Positions 38,139 to 47,949 of a DNA stretch of 64,000 nt are shown here, one piece after another. The notes under the pieces are model-generated. The model was not told the origin of the DNA and searched no databases. It was given only the letters and a program-made list of their open reading frames with translations. Where the stretch lies: contig NZ_JAPEUL010000007.1 in assembly GCF_026113935.1 (NCBI RefSeq), forward strand, positions 372,001 to 436,000, written 5' to 3'. Both the position numbers and the translations under genes were made by a program. This DNA is from Marinomonas rhodophyticola (GTDB lineage: Bacteria; Pseudomonadota; Gammaproteobacteria; Pseudomonadales; Marinomonadaceae). The first letter of the stretch is position 1, and each line of letters starts with the position of its first letter.

Positions 38139-39233
38139 ATGTCTTTAAGTACGTCTACAAATGTGTCTGTAGCGAATATGTCTGCCAGTAATATCAGTGC
38201 ACTGCGTTTTGACTGGACTCATGCTGAAATAAAAGCCTTATTTGATTTGCCTTTTATGGATTTGATGTTTCGTGCTCAGACGATCCATAGAGAAAACTTT
38301 GCGCCTAACGAAGTGCAAGTCAGTACGCTGTTGTCTATTAAAACTGGCGCTTGTCCGGAAGATTGTAAATATTGCCCACAAAGCGGTCATTACAATACAG
38401 AGCTTGAAAAAGAAAAGTTAATGGAAGTGCAAAAGGTGCTTGAAGAAGCCGCGTTGGCAAAAGAAAAAGGCGCAAGCCGTTTTTGCATGGGAGCGGCGTG
38501 GAAGCATCCATCAGAAAAAGACTTTCCATATGTGCTTGAAATGATCAAAGGTGTTAAATCGTTAGGGTTAGAGTCCTGCGTTACTTTAGGGTCGTTAAAC
38601 GATGATCAGGCCAAGCGTTTGTCGGAAGTAGGGCTTGACTACTACAACCACAACTTAGACACGTCGGCTGAGTTTTACGATAGCATAATCACCACACGAA
38701 CTTATCAAGACCGTCTTGATACTTTATCTCGTGTCCGTGACTCCGGCATTAAGCTTTGCTGTGGTGGTATTATGGGCATGGGGGAAGAGCAAAAAGATCG
38801 TGTCGGTTTGTTGCGTCAACTTTCTCAAATGTCTCCGCATCCTGAAAGTGTGCCAATTAATATGCTGGTCAAGGTAGAGGGAACACCGTTAGAAAACGTT
38901 GAGGATTTGGACACTTTCGAGTTTATTCGCACCATCGCGGTGGCGCGTATTTTGATGCCAAAGTCCCATGTGCGCTTGTCAGCAGGCCGTCAAGGAATGA
39001 ATGAACAGACCCAAGCCTTGTGCTTCATGGCAGGGGCAAATTCCATTTTTTATGGCGAGAAATTGCTAACGACAGGTAACCCAGAAGCCGATAAAGATAT
39101 GGCTTTGTTTGCCACTTTAGGGATCAACCCTGAGAAACGTGAGGCTCATTCTGATGAGGCGGTTGTAGAAGCCATTGCAGCACAAGTTGTGAAGCAAGAA
39201 GAGTCCAAGCTGTTTTATGAAGCCAGTGTTTAA
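38139..39233 (+). CDS. bioB: Biotin synthase
   Basis: Radical-SAM enzyme that inserts sulfur into dethiobiotin. The 364-residue product has the radical-SAM cluster motif [37 protein letters not shown] and the arginine ligand of the second cluster in [35 protein letters not shown]. The ATG at 38139 follows GAGGATACT; the open frame extends upstream to 37971 inside comF but that part is not coding. It overlaps bioF by 17 bases. Confidence 0.97.
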   Translation: MSLSTSTNVSVANMSASNISALRFDWTHAEIKALFDLPFMDLMFRAQTIHRENFAPNEVQVSTLLSIKTGACPEDCKYCPQSGHYNTELEKEKLMEVQKVLEEAALAKEKGASRFCMGAAWKHPSEKDFPYVLEMIKGVKSLGLESCVTLGSLNDDQAKRLSEVGLDYYNHNLDTSAEFYDSIITTRTYQDRLDTLSRVRDSGIKLCCGGIMGMGEEQKDRVGLLRQLSQMSPHPESVPINMLVKVEGTPLENVEDLDTFEFIRTIAVARILMPKSHVRLSAGRQGMNEQTQALCFMAGANSIFYGEKLLTTGNPEADKDMALFATLGINPEKREAHSDEAVVEAIAAQVVKQEESKLFYEASV

Positions 39234-40401
39234 TACACCGGATTGGGTGTTGGCAGCGCTTGCGGAGCGTCGCCAACACAATCTGATGCGTCGTACTATG
39301 ACGCTGGACAGTGCACAAACGCCCCATACTTGTATTAATAACCAAGCTTATACTGCTTTTTGTTCTAACGACTATCTTGGATTGGCAGATCATCCTGATG
39401 TTATTCAGGCTTTGCATCTTGGTGCGCTAAAGTATGGTGTTGGTGGTGGGTCATCGCATTTGGTGTGTGGGCATTTAGCGCCTCATCAAGCGCTTGAAGA
39501 CGCCTTAGCGGATTGGCTGGGTTACGATCGAGTGATGCTGTTTAGTACGGGGTATATGGCGAACCTAGGCGTGATATCGGCGCTGGCGGATAAAAACCGT
39601 CCAGTATTACAAGATAAGCTCAATCATGCTTCTTTGATTGACGGTGCGATGTTGGCGCAGGCCTCGCTGCGTCGTTATTTGCATGGCGATGTGGTGAGCG
39701 CGGAAAGGCTATTGGCAAAATCTGCCATGCCAGGTCTATTGGTCACAGACGGTGTATTTAGTATGGATGGCGATATAGCGCCGTTGCTTGAACTGTCTAG
39801 ATTAGCGCGTAAGCATGAATGGATGTTTATGGTGGATGATGCTCATGGCTTGGGCTGCCTGGGGGAACAGGGTAAAGGTTGTTTATCTCTGTCGGGTTTG
39901 AATGCCAATAGTCTACCTATCTTGGTGGGTACCTTTGGTAAAGCGTTTGGCACCGCTGGCGCGTTCGTGGCGACGTCTCATGATTATGCGGAGTATTTGA
40001 CGCAGTTTGCTCGGCCTTATGTGTATACCACATCGATGTCGCCAGCCATTGCGAGTGCGACGTTGGCGTCGTTGCAGATTATTCAGTCAGCAGAAGGTCA
40101 GGATAGGCGCGAGAGGTTAGCTCGACATATTGAGTATTTTCATCAAAGGATTCAGTCGCTTCCAGTTGAATTAATGCCTTCCAATACGGCCATTCAGCCA
40201 ATTATTGTGGGCGACAGTAAAACCGCGCTTGATATTAGCGAGCAGTTAAAAGCACTTGGGGTTTGGTGTACGGCGATTCGCCCGCCGACTGTGCCAGCTG
40301 GTCGTGCGCGTTTACGAATTACCTTAAGCGCCGCCCACTCTGATAGTGATTTAGTGTTATTATGTGACTCACTCGAAAAAGTGTTAACCGCGACACTTTG
40401 A
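39217..40401 (+). CDS. bioF: 8-amino-7-oxononanoate synthase
   Basis: PLP enzyme joining pimeloyl-ACP and alanine. 394 residues with [49 protein letters not shown] and the PLP-lysine motif [13 protein letters not shown]. Second gene of bioBFHCD, translationally overlapping bioB. Confidence 0.97.
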   Translation: MKPVFNTPDWVLAALAERRQHNLMRRTMTLDSAQTPHTCINNQAYTAFCSNDYLGLADHPDVIQALHLGALKYGVGGGSSHLVCGHLAPHQALEDALADWLGYDRVMLFSTGYMANLGVISALADKNRPVLQDKLNHASLIDGAMLAQASLRRYLHGDVVSAERLLAKSAMPGLLVTDGVFSMDGDIAPLLELSRLARKHEWMFMVDDAHGLGCLGEQGKGCLSLSGLNANSLPILVGTFGKAFGTAGAFVATSHDYAEYLTQFARPYVYTTSMSPAIASATLASLQIIQSAEGQDRRERLARHIEYFHQRIQSLPVELMPSNTAIQPIIVGDSKTALDISEQLKALGVWCTAIRPPTVPAGRARLRITLSAAHSDSDLVLLCDSLEKVLTATL

Positions 40402-40440
40402 AATGCAAGACGTTTAAATCCAAAGTAACAGAGGGGCAGC

Positions 40441-41244
40441 ATGCGAGCACGTATTGAAACAGAGGCGTTTGGAGACGCGTCTAATCAAGCTATTTTTATG
40501 GTATCTGGTTGGGCTATGCCGAAAGAAGTAATGCGTTCGTTTGCTTTACGTCTAAGTCAGCGTTTTTATGTTGTTGTTGCTAATTTACCTGGTATTTCGC
40601 TGGACGAGCAGTGGATTTCTCGCTCCCGCATTGGCCCTAATTACGATATTGATGCGTTATCTGAGCAATTAATTGATGTCGCACCAAAAGAGTCGTGGTG
40701 GATTGGTTGGTCTTTAGGTGGCATGGTATCTGCCTATGTCGCTGCTCGTCGCTCTAGTTGTGTGGTGGGTTTGATTACCTTGTCGTCTTCGCCGAGTTTT
40801 ATTAAGCGAGAGGGCTGGGAAAATGCGATGTCTGTCGAGGACTTCGATACCTTTGCAAGCTTGGTTGAACAATCACCGGAAGAGGGTCTAAAGCGTTTTG
40901 TGATGTTGCAAGCCAAGGGCGCCGATAATGAACGGGCTTTGGTGAAACAACTACAGGCATTTTTACCCGTGAAAACCTTGAGCCGACCGGCTTTAATTGG
41001 TGGTCTTCGGTTGCTAAAAGGGCTTGATGTGCGCCGTGAGTGGTCGCTTTTAGATCGTCCTAATTTACACATACTTGGTGGTAAGGATGTGTTGGTTTCG
41101 AGCAAGTCATTTGAACAACAAGCTGATGTAAACCCTTTGCAGCACTGTGTTGTACTGTCCAATTGTGCGCATCAGTCTTTTCTTGAAGATGAAGAGGCGT
41201 GTGTACGTCATATAGAAAACTTTATCGATGCTAATAACCCCTGA
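40441..41244 (+). CDS. bioH: Pimeloyl-ACP methyl ester esterase BioH
   Basis: Alpha/beta hydrolase that removes the methyl group from pimeloyl-ACP methyl ester. 267 residues. The nucleophile elbow is WWIGWSLGGMVSAY (Ser in GWSLGG), LSSSPSFIKREGW and GGLRLLKGLDVR match E. coli BioH, and the C-terminal CAHQSFLE supplies the catalytic His. The oxyanion region reads SGWAMP instead of the usual HGWG. GAGGGGCAGC precedes the ATG. It overlaps bioC by 17 bases. Confidence 0.92.
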   Translation: MRARIETEAFGDASNQAIFMVSGWAMPKEVMRSFALRLSQRFYVVVANLPGISLDEQWISRSRIGPNYDIDALSEQLIDVAPKESWWIGWSLGGMVSAYVAARRSSCVVGLITLSSSPSFIKREGWENAMSVEDFDTFASLVEQSPEEGLKRFVMLQAKGADNERALVKQLQAFLPVKTLSRPALIGGLRLLKGLDVRREWSLLDRPNLHILGGKDVLVSSKSFEQQADVNPLQHCVVLSNCAHQSFLEDEEACVRHIENFIDANNP

Positions 41245-42046
41245 TATATCGACGCTTAGCTATAAGCGGCAATTGGCTAAGCGTTTTGATCGTGCTTCGC
41301 AATCTTATGATTCTTATGCGGATTTTCAAAAAATTGTTCTCAATCGACTTTTGGCCATGTTGCCTCTCAGTCAGGCGGATGTCGTATTGGATCTTGGTAC
41401 GGGAACCGGTCAGGCGTTGGCGGCTTTATCAGAGCAATTAACGCCTAAATGCACGATAGCGCTTGATCTGGCACCACAGATGTTGGCTGTTGCGAGAGAG
41501 GGCGCGACCTCTTTGTCAAATATCCATTACGTTTGTGCGGACGCTGAGCGATTGCCACTTCAGGATCAGTCTTGTGACTTGGTTTTTTCGAGTCTGGCTA
41601 TTCAGTGGTGCCTTAGCCCCGTGGATCTGTTTGCAGAGCTTTATCGTGTCGTAAAGCCTGGTGGCTATGTGGTTTTCTCAACACTTTCGCAAGGTTCTAT
41701 GCCAGAGATTACTAAAGCTTGGTGTGGCCTAGATGATAAAAAGCATATTCATGACTATATGTCATCAGATGCGCTTGTAGCGTGTGTTAAAGCGTCAGGG
41801 TTGAACCTTTTGTCTTCTCCGTTATCTGATATTTTAATGTGGTTTGATTCACCAGAGGCGGCGGTTTATTCGTTAAAAAAAGTGGGGGCAAGTCTGATTG
41901 CAGAGGCTGCTAATGCCTCTGTCTCACCCAGTAAGTGGAAAGCATTTTTGCGCGAATATGAAAAGCAGCGTCGTGAGTTTGGTATCCCACTGAGTTATCA
42001 AGTCTCGTTTGTTGTGGCGCATCGGCCTATTAGAATTCAGGAGTAG
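41228..42046 (+). CDS. bioC: Malonyl-ACP O-methyltransferase BioC
   Basis: Starts pimelate synthesis by methylating malonyl-ACP. 272 residues with KRFDRASQSYDSYADFQ at the N-terminus, as in BioC, SAM motif VVLDLGTGTGQALAALS, LDLAPQMLAVARE, and DLVFSSLAIQWCLSP. Between bioH and bioD in the operon. Confidence 0.95.
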   Translation: MLITPDISTLSYKRQLAKRFDRASQSYDSYADFQKIVLNRLLAMLPLSQADVVLDLGTGTGQALAALSEQLTPKCTIALDLAPQMLAVAREGATSLSNIHYVCADAERLPLQDQSCDLVFSSLAIQWCLSPVDLFAELYRVVKPGGYVVFSTLSQGSMPEITKAWCGLDDKKHIHDYMSSDALVACVKASGLNLLSSPLSDILMWFDSPEAAVYSLKKVGASLIAEAANASVSPSKWKAFLREYEKQRREFGIPLSYQVSFVVAHRPIRIQE

Positions 42047-42049
42047 TGA

Positions 42050-42727
42050 GTGAAAAAGCGTTTTTTTGTAACGGGTATTGATACCGATGCAGGTAAGACT
42101 TATGTCACGGTGGGGTTGCTGGAGGCGGCAAAACGGGCTGGCCTTAAGTCAATAGGATTAAAGCCGATTGCAGCCGGGGCTGAGTTTGTCGAAGATCGCT
42201 TGCGAAATAGTGATGCATTGCTGATGCAGCAGGCGAGTAGTGTTAATTTGTCTTATGAGCAAATAAATCCTGTGGTGTTAGAGGCTGCGATTGCACCTCA
42301 TATTGCAGCGATGAAAGAGGGGCGGCTGGTAACGGCTTCTCGATTAGAGGGGTTTATAAAAGGTACATTGCTGACTCCCCATGATTTTGCTTTGATTGAG
42401 GGAGCGGGTGGTTGGAGAGTGCCTTTAAATGATAGGGAGTTTTTGTCCGATCTGGCTAAGTCGTTGCGTTTTCCTGTCATTCTGGTTGTTAATATGAAGC
42501 TTGGTTGTTTGAATCATGCTATTTTGACTGCGGAAGCAATTGTCCGTGATGGGTTGTCTTTGGCTGGTTGGGTTGCAAACTCTGGTAAAGAAAAAATGCC
42601 TGGTTTTGAAGAGAATCTTGCTAGCCTTACCAGTATGTTATCGGCGCCTTTATTAGGGGTGTTATCTTGGTACGAGAATCCACTTGATTCGCAGCAAGCG
42701 TTTGATGAAATGCTGTCAAAATTATAA
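42050..42727 (+). CDS. bioD: Dethiobiotin synthetase
   Basis: ATP-dependent ureido-ring closure of diaminopelargonate with CO2. 225 residues with P-loop FFVTGIDTDAGKTYVT, GLKPIAAGAE, IEGAGGWRVPLN and VNMKLGCLNHAILTAEAI. The start is GTG 42050, three bases after the bioC stop, preceded by GGAGTAGTGA. Last gene of the bio operon; no clear terminator follows. Confidence 0.96.
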   Translation: MKKRFFVTGIDTDAGKTYVTVGLLEAAKRAGLKSIGLKPIAAGAEFVEDRLRNSDALLMQQASSVNLSYEQINPVVLEAAIAPHIAAMKEGRLVTASRLEGFIKGTLLTPHDFALIEGAGGWRVPLNDREFLSDLAKSLRFPVILVVNMKLGCLNHAILTAEAIVRDGLSLAGWVANSGKEKMPGFEENLASLTSMLSAPLLGVLSWYENPLDSQQAFDEMLSKL

Positions 42728-42818
42728 AATTTTCATGGTAAGAATTTGCGATGCAACTTGTAAATGGGTGATGAAAACACATTATCATAAGTGCATTCTT
42801 TGGGGTTGAGGTGATGGT

Positions 42819-43289
42819 GTGAAGGCTTGGTTATGTGGTTTAGATGACGAAGAAATTTCGAGTGTTTCCAGTATCTTAACCTTTATTGGTATTGAACACA
42901 GTACGTCGTTGACAGCGTTTCACTTACCTGATTTTGTCGTATTAGGAAAGGCAATATCGTCTTTTGAATTGGATGAAATGGTACCCGTGATTTCTTTGAA
43001 TGAATCTATGGAGGTTGAGGGGGATTATAATGTCTGGTTTTGCCCTTTACCTTGGCGGTCAAAAACGTTGTCGTCTGTTTTAAAAGAAATTAAACAGTTG
43101 CATACGTTTCCTCAGGCCTCAGGGGTGAATTTGAATTTACATGTTCGTCATCTAGAGGCATTGCTGATTCGTCAAGCTTTGGTGTCCACTCAAGGAGTGG
43201 TGTCTAAAGCGGCTCAAAATCTTCAAATACAACGCACCACTCTTATTGAAAAAATGCGTCGCTATAATATTGATAAATCGGAGTTTTAG
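42819..43289 (+). CDS. Short FleQ-like flagellar regulator without AAA+ domain
   Basis: 156 residues. The last 46 form a Fis-type helix-turn-helix, RHLEALLIRQALVSTQGVVS followed by KAAQNLQIQRTTLIEKMRRY, which closely resembles the C-terminus of FleQ/FlrA. The first 100 or so look like a degenerate FleQ receiver domain (LSSVLKEIKQL at its end). The AAA+ ATPase domain that should lie between them (Walker A, GAFTGA loop, about 240 residues) is absent, and no frameshift explains this: the frame is continuous and length is 471 bases. It cannot activate sigma-54 by itself. GAGGTG precedes the GTG start; its stop overlaps the fleS GTG by one base, so it belongs to the fleSR operon. Confidence 0.7.
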   Translation: MKAWLCGLDDEEISSVSSILTFIGIEHSTSLTAFHLPDFVVLGKAISSFELDEMVPVISLNESMEVEGDYNVWFCPLPWRSKTLSSVLKEIKQLHTFPQASGVNLNLHVRHLEALLIRQALVSTQGVVSKAAQNLQIQRTTLIEKMRRYNIDKSEF

Positions 43290-44445
43290 TGACAAAGGAT
43301 GAAGAAATTGCGGAATTAAAAGCCGCGTTTAAAGCGTTTTCCGAGTCTTCAGATGTGTTGGCTAAGTCTTATCTAGATCTTCAACAGGAAGTGGTCCGGT
43401 TGTACGAACAACTGGAAAGGTCAGAGCAGGATAAGCGCCAAGAGCAGGATAAGAACCGTATTCTTGTATTGCAGTTTCAGCAGCTGTTTGAATCGATGCC
43501 GGTTGGCGTTTTATTACTAAACGAAGATGGCATGGTGGTCATGGCGAACCCTGTCGCAGACCGATTGTTCAATCTCCCTTTGGTTGGTAAAGCTTGGGGA
43601 ACCATTGTTCCAATGAGCTTTCGTCCGCAAAAAGACGATGGTCATGATGTGAGTATGGTGACAGGGCGTCGTGTTCGTGTGGAGACCGCTTCATTGGGGA
43701 ATGTACCAGGGCAGTTGGTGATTCTGGTTGATTTGACGGAAGCGTATTTGTTGCAGAAGAAGCTGAGCCACCATGAAAGATTGTCTAATATGGGCAAAAT
43801 GGTTGCTGCGTTAGCTCATCAAATTAGAACACCACTCTCTTCAGCAACCTTGTACGCTGGCCATTTACAAAAGCCGGATCTTCCTCCTGTTATGCGCCAA
43901 ACTTTTGCGAATAAACTGGCGGATAGATTGGCGAATATTGAAAAACAAATTCGGGACATGTTGATCTTTTCACGCAGTGAAATAAAGTTAGATGAAACGG
44001 TAGCTGTTGATGACTTTATTAAGGAGCTGATCCAGCATTGCGAAGAAATTTGTGATCTCAAAAACATGCGTCTCGAAGCGGAAGGTTGTGACTTTTTGGT
44101 GACAGATTGTATTCAATGCAATAAAGAAACATTATTAGGGGCGCTGCTTAATTTATTGAACAATGCGATTGATGCTCAGTCAGAAGGGGATTTGGTGCGA
44201 TTGCATTGGCATCATCATGAAGGCTATGTGACACTGACCTTTAAAGATCGTGGTATCGGTATGTCAAAAGCGCATTTAGAGCATGTGCAAGAAGGCTTTG
44301 TCACCACGAAACAGCATGGGACAGGGTTGGGGTTGATGGTTGTGAAAGCCATCGCAAGAAGCCTCATCATGGGAAATTTGAAATAGACAGTATAGAGGGT
44401 GCTGGCACGACAGCCAGTTTGACGCTTCCTCTTGTAAGGGTATGA
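43289..44445 (+). CDS. fleS: Flagellar sensor histidine kinase FleS/FlrB, one frameshift
   Basis: Cytosolic kinase of about 385 residues. N-terminal coiled coil (about 1-60), PAS domain (about 65-150, FESMPVGVLLLNEDG), phosphoacceptor H-box ALAHQIRTPLSS, N-box LLNLLNNAIDAQ, G1 DRGIGMS and G2 GTGLGLMVVKAIA. No membrane segment, as in FleS. One base is missing near 44361-44364; restoring it gives HHGKFEIDSIEGAGTTASLT and a stop at 44443-44445, one base before the fleR ATG. Start is GTG. Confidence 0.9.
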
Positions 44446-44446
44446 A

Positions 44447-45793
44447 ATGTCTGATGTTAAGTTATTGATAGTAGAAGATGACAAAGGGCTTGCTGAGGCG
44501 CTGGAAGACACGCTCATGCTGGCAAGCTATCAGTGTAAAATGGTGTACAGTGCGGAAGAGGCGATTATAGCCCTCAAGCATAATACATTTGATATGGTCG
44601 TCTCAGATATTAATTTACCTGGAATGGATGGTTACGGATTATTACGCCACGTTATTGACGCTTACCCAGAATTGCCCATTATGTTGATGACGGCATATGG
44701 TGATATTGCTCATGCCGTGGAGGCGATGCGCGATGGTGCAGTAGACTATCTGTTAAAGCCATTTCAAGAGGAAGAGCTACTTAATGCTATTGCGAAGTAC
44801 ACAGTAAAAGTGGCGACATCATCAACGCCTAGGCCCATTGCGAAAGATCCGGCAAGTATTGCCTTGTTAGAATTGGCTAAACGTGTCGCTGTTACCGATT
44901 CAACTGTTTTAATTTGCGGTGAAAGTGGGACAGGTAAAGAAGTGCTCGCGCATTATATTCATCAGCATTCTAACCGTCCTAATGCACCTTTCGTTGCTAT
45001 TAACTGCGCTGCTATCCCCGAGAATATGCTGGAGGCGATTCTTTTTGGTTACGAAAAAGGGGCTTATACGGGGGCGGTTTCCTCTCAGGCGGGTAAGTTC
45101 GAACAAGCCAATGGCGGTACTTTATTGCTAGATGAAATCACTGAAATGGATGTGGGATTACAAGCGAAACTGTTGCGGGTTTTACAAGAGCAGGAGGTTG
45201 AGCGTCTTGGTGGGAAAAAATCGATTCCTTTAGATGTAAGAATCATTGCCACGACAAACCGTGATTTGGCGGAGTATGTTCGCGAAGGGGGATTTAGGGA
45301 AGATTTGTACTATCGTTTGAATGTGTTTCCACTGCGTTGGTTACCGATTCGCGAGCGTAAAGGTGATATTTTACCGATAGCACAGCATTTGCTGGCCAAG
45401 CATGCGGCTAAAATGCGAATTAACGGTGCGATCTTAAAGCCGTCAGCCCAAAGTAAATTAGAAGCGCATCCTTGGCCTGGTAATGTTCGAGAATTGGATA
45501 ATGTTATTCAACGAGCCTTGATCTTAAGCCCAAATGCACAAATTAATGAAGATCACATTGCTTTTGATATGATGAGTTTGGCACCAGCGATGAGTGTGTC
45601 GGAGGTAGAAGAAGACAGTGCGGCCTCTATTCTTGGAAAAGGTGTGCAACAACATGAGTTTCGTATCATTGCCCAAGCCTTGCTTGATGCGCATGGAAAA
45701 CGTAAAGTTGTGGCAGATAAATTAGGAATCAGCCCTAGAACTTTACGCTATAAAATCGCCAAAATGCGTGAAAGCGGTATAGATGTCGATTGA
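44447..45793 (+). CDS. fleR: Flagellar sigma-54 response regulator FleR/FlrC
   Basis: NtrC-type activator of the middle flagellar genes, 448 residues. Receiver with phospho-acceptor Asp54 (VVSDINLPGMDG) and Lys in LLKPFQ; AAA+ domain with Walker A GESGTGKE, sigma-54 loop GAYTGA (normally GAFTGA), Walker B GGTLLLDEITEM, and a Fis-type C-terminal helix-turn-helix (VVADKLGISPRTLRYKIAKM). Partner of FleS just upstream; a likely target is the sigma-54 promoter before fliK. Confidence 0.94.
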   Translation: MSDVKLLIVEDDKGLAEALEDTLMLASYQCKMVYSAEEAIIALKHNTFDMVVSDINLPGMDGYGLLRHVIDAYPELPIMLMTAYGDIAHAVEAMRDGAVDYLLKPFQEEELLNAIAKYTVKVATSSTPRPIAKDPASIALLELAKRVAVTDSTVLICGESGTGKEVLAHYIHQHSNRPNAPFVAINCAAIPENMLEAILFGYEKGAYTGAVSSQAGKFEQANGGTLLLDEITEMDVGLQAKLLRVLQEQEVERLGGKKSIPLDVRIIATTNRDLAEYVREGGFREDLYYRLNVFPLRWLPIRERKGDILPIAQHLLAKHAAKMRINGAILKPSAQSKLEAHPWPGNVRELDNVIQRALILSPNAQINEDHIAFDMMSLAPAMSVSEVEEDSAASILGKGVQQHEFRIIAQALLDAHGKRKVVADKLGISPRTLRYKIAKMRESGIDVD

Positions 45794-45873
45794 TTTTTGT
45801 GTCTTGTTTTCATTCGCTTTATGCTAAGCTGTGTATTAGCGTTATGTTAAGTTATATAAATGTGATTTTTTAG

Positions 45874-46245
45874 GTGAATAACATGATTTCTGGTCGACCA
45901 GACATTAATCAGGTGTTGTCCCAAATGAGGGATATGCGGTCGCAGGTTCAGGCGCCTAGTTCTCCTGTGTCTAACATTGCCAAGGTGGGCGGTGAAGAGG
46001 GAAGCGGACAAACAGTTGAGCGAGCCGATTTCGCAGAAATGCTGAAAAATGCCGTTAACAATGTAAACGCTTTGCAAAAAGAATCTACACAATTAGCCCA
46101 ATCTTATGAGCGCGGTGACGAAGGGGTTGATTTACCTCAAGTTATGATTGGTCTACAAAAATCGAGTGTGTCATTTGAAGCAATGACTCAGGTGCGTAAT
46201 AAACTTGTAGACGCGTATGAAAAAATCATGAATATGCCTATTTAG
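45874..46245 (+). CDS. fliE: Flagellar basal-body protein FliE
   Basis: Joins the MS ring to the rod. 123 residues with the typical C-terminal helical half DLPQVMIGLQKSSVSFEAMTQVRNKLVDAYEKIMNM written in family order (DLPQVMIGLQ, then VRNKLVDAYE). The start is GTG 45874 or ATG 45883. I found no sigma-54 GG-N10-GC pattern in the 80 bases upstream. Confidence 0.95.
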   Translation: MNNMISGRPDINQVLSQMRDMRSQVQAPSSPVSNIAKVGGEEGSGQTVERADFAEMLKNAVNNVNALQKESTQLAQSYERGDEGVDLPQVMIGLQKSSVSFEAMTQVRNKLVDAYEKIMNMPI

Positions 46246-46272
46246 GCGTAATAAACCGCTTGGCGCTTTTTA

Positions 46273-47949
46273 ATGGATAATGTCCCTGCAGAACAATCGG
46301 AGCAAAAGCTCTACTTAGAGTTAGTTACCGGCTTTAACAAGCTGACCGTTATACGTCAGCTGGCATTAATGGTCGGTTTAGCTGCATCTATCGCAATTGG
46401 CTTGGCGGCGGTTTTATGGAGTAACGGACCAGACTATAAGCCTGTTTTAAGCAGCATTACTGATTATAATGCCGATCAGATCGTCGAAATTCTCAGTGTT
46501 AACAACATTCCTTTCAAACTAGATCAGAATACAGGTGCTTTGCTTGTTGAGGCCGATTACTACCATCAGGCGCGACTAAAACTCGCCGGTTCAGGTATTG
46601 TTTCCGATAACATTGTCGGTATGGAAATAATGGATCAAGAGCAAGGACTTGGTACCTCACAATTTGTCGAAACGACCCGTTACAGACGAGGTTTAGAAGG
46701 TGAATTGAGTCGTACTATCTCTAGCCTGCAGAGTATCAAAAGTGCTCGTGTACATTTGGCGATTCCAAAAGAGTCGGTATTTGTGCGCGATACGCGTAAG
46801 CCTTCCGCATCGGTTTTTCTAGAGCTTTACCCTGGACGACGTTTAGATCGCAGCCAAGTGGAAGCGATAGTGAATTTGGTGGCGTCGAGTATTTCCCAGT
46901 TAAGCGATAAGGATGTCACCGTTGTTGATCAACGTGGCACGTTATTGACGGAAAAAGATACGGATTCTGAGTTGTCTGTGGCGGGTAAGCAGTTTGATTA
47001 CGCTCGAAAAGTAGAAGATGTCCTATTGCAACGGGTGAACAACATTCTTGGTCCAGTGATTGGTCAAGGACGTTTTAAAGCAGAAGTGTCGGCTGATGTT
47101 GATTTTACGGCAGTAGAAAAGACAGATGAGCAGTACAACCCAGACCTTTTGGCCCTGCGTAGTGAACAAACATTAAGAGAAAATCGCGGTGCAGGTGCAA
47201 ATACGGGAGGTATTCCAGGCGCATTGACTAATCAGCCTCCTGGTGCTGTCTCTGTTCCTGAAGCCGTTGATGAAAACGGCGCACCGATAGGTGGAAATTC
47301 CACTGGGACAAACAGGCAATCTCGCGAAGAAACCACACGTAATTTTGAGCTTGATAGAAGTATTAGTTATACAAAACGTCAGCAAGGTATGGTGAGACGG
47401 CTGTCAGTGGCGGTTGTCGTGGATGATTTGGTCAGCCTGAACCCTGATACGTCTGCGGTTGTGAGAACGCCGTGGAGCGATGATGAACTTGGGCGTTTAA
47501 CGTTATTAGTGCGTGATGCCGTTGGTTACGATCCCTCTCGGGGCGACAGTGTGAGTGTTATTAATTCTCCCTTTGCTCTGCCTGACCCAGAGGAACCAGA
47601 GATTGAGTTGCCGTTTTATCAGCAGGCGTGGTTCTTGAGTTTAATTCAGCCTACTTTGGTTGGTATATTTGTGCTTGTATTGCTGTTGGTCGTGGTTCGT
47701 CCAATCTTGAAAGCCCTTAGCGACCAAAATAAGATTGCGGTTACCGAAGACACTGAAGCGGCTATTTTTTCTGATGAGACGGATGAGATTTCAGATGATC
47801 AAGTCTCTCTTGTTAGTGCAGAAGATATATTGGTGCCCGGCTCTCCTGAGAAAATTGATCGCCAGTTAAATGCGATTCGTGGTTTGATAGCAGAAGAGCC
47901 AGAGCGTGTGGCTCAAGTGGTTAAACAATGGGTAATGGAAAGTAAATGA
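46273..47949 (+). CDS. fliF: Flagellar MS-ring protein FliF
   Basis: 558 residues, inner membrane. TM1 at about 29-48, TM2 at about 455-478, with the ring-building motifs between (YRRGLEGELSRTISSLQSIKSARVHLAIP, split here for reference as RGLEGELSRTI and ARVHLAIPKES). The C-terminal cytoplasmic tail that binds FliG is present (LNAIRGLIAEEPERVAQVVKQW). ATGA overlap with fliG. Confidence 0.96.
   Translation: MDNVPAEQSEQKLYLELVTGFNKLTVIRQLALMVGLAASIAIGLAAVLWSNGPDYKPVLSSITDYNADQIVEILSVNNIPFKLDQNTGALLVEADYYHQARLKLAGSGIVSDNIVGMEIMDQEQGLGTSQFVETTRYRRGLEGELSRTISSLQSIKSARVHLAIPKESVFVRDTRKPSASVFLELYPGRRLDRSQVEAIVNLVASSISQLSDKDVTVVDQRGTLLTEKDTDSELSVAGKQFDYARKVEDVLLQRVNNILGPVIGQGRFKAEVSADVDFTAVEKTDEQYNPDLLALRSEQTLRENRGAGANTGGIPGALTNQPPGAVSVPEAVDENGAPIGGNSTGTNRQSREETTRNFELDRSISYTKRQQGMVRRLSVAVVVDDLVSLNPDTSAVVRTPWSDDELGRLTLLVRDAVGYDPSRGDSVSVINSPFALPDPEEPEIELPFYQQAWFLSLIQPTLVGIFVLVLLLVVVRPILKALSDQNKIAVTEDTEAAIFSDETDEISDDQVSLVSAEDILVPGSPEKIDRQLNAIRGLIAEEPERVAQVVKQWVMESK

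Noticed and set aside
42742-42758. GG...GC pattern before the FleQ-like gene as a sigma-54 promoter
   Set aside because: The spacing is GG-N9-GC, one base short, and the flanks are poor.
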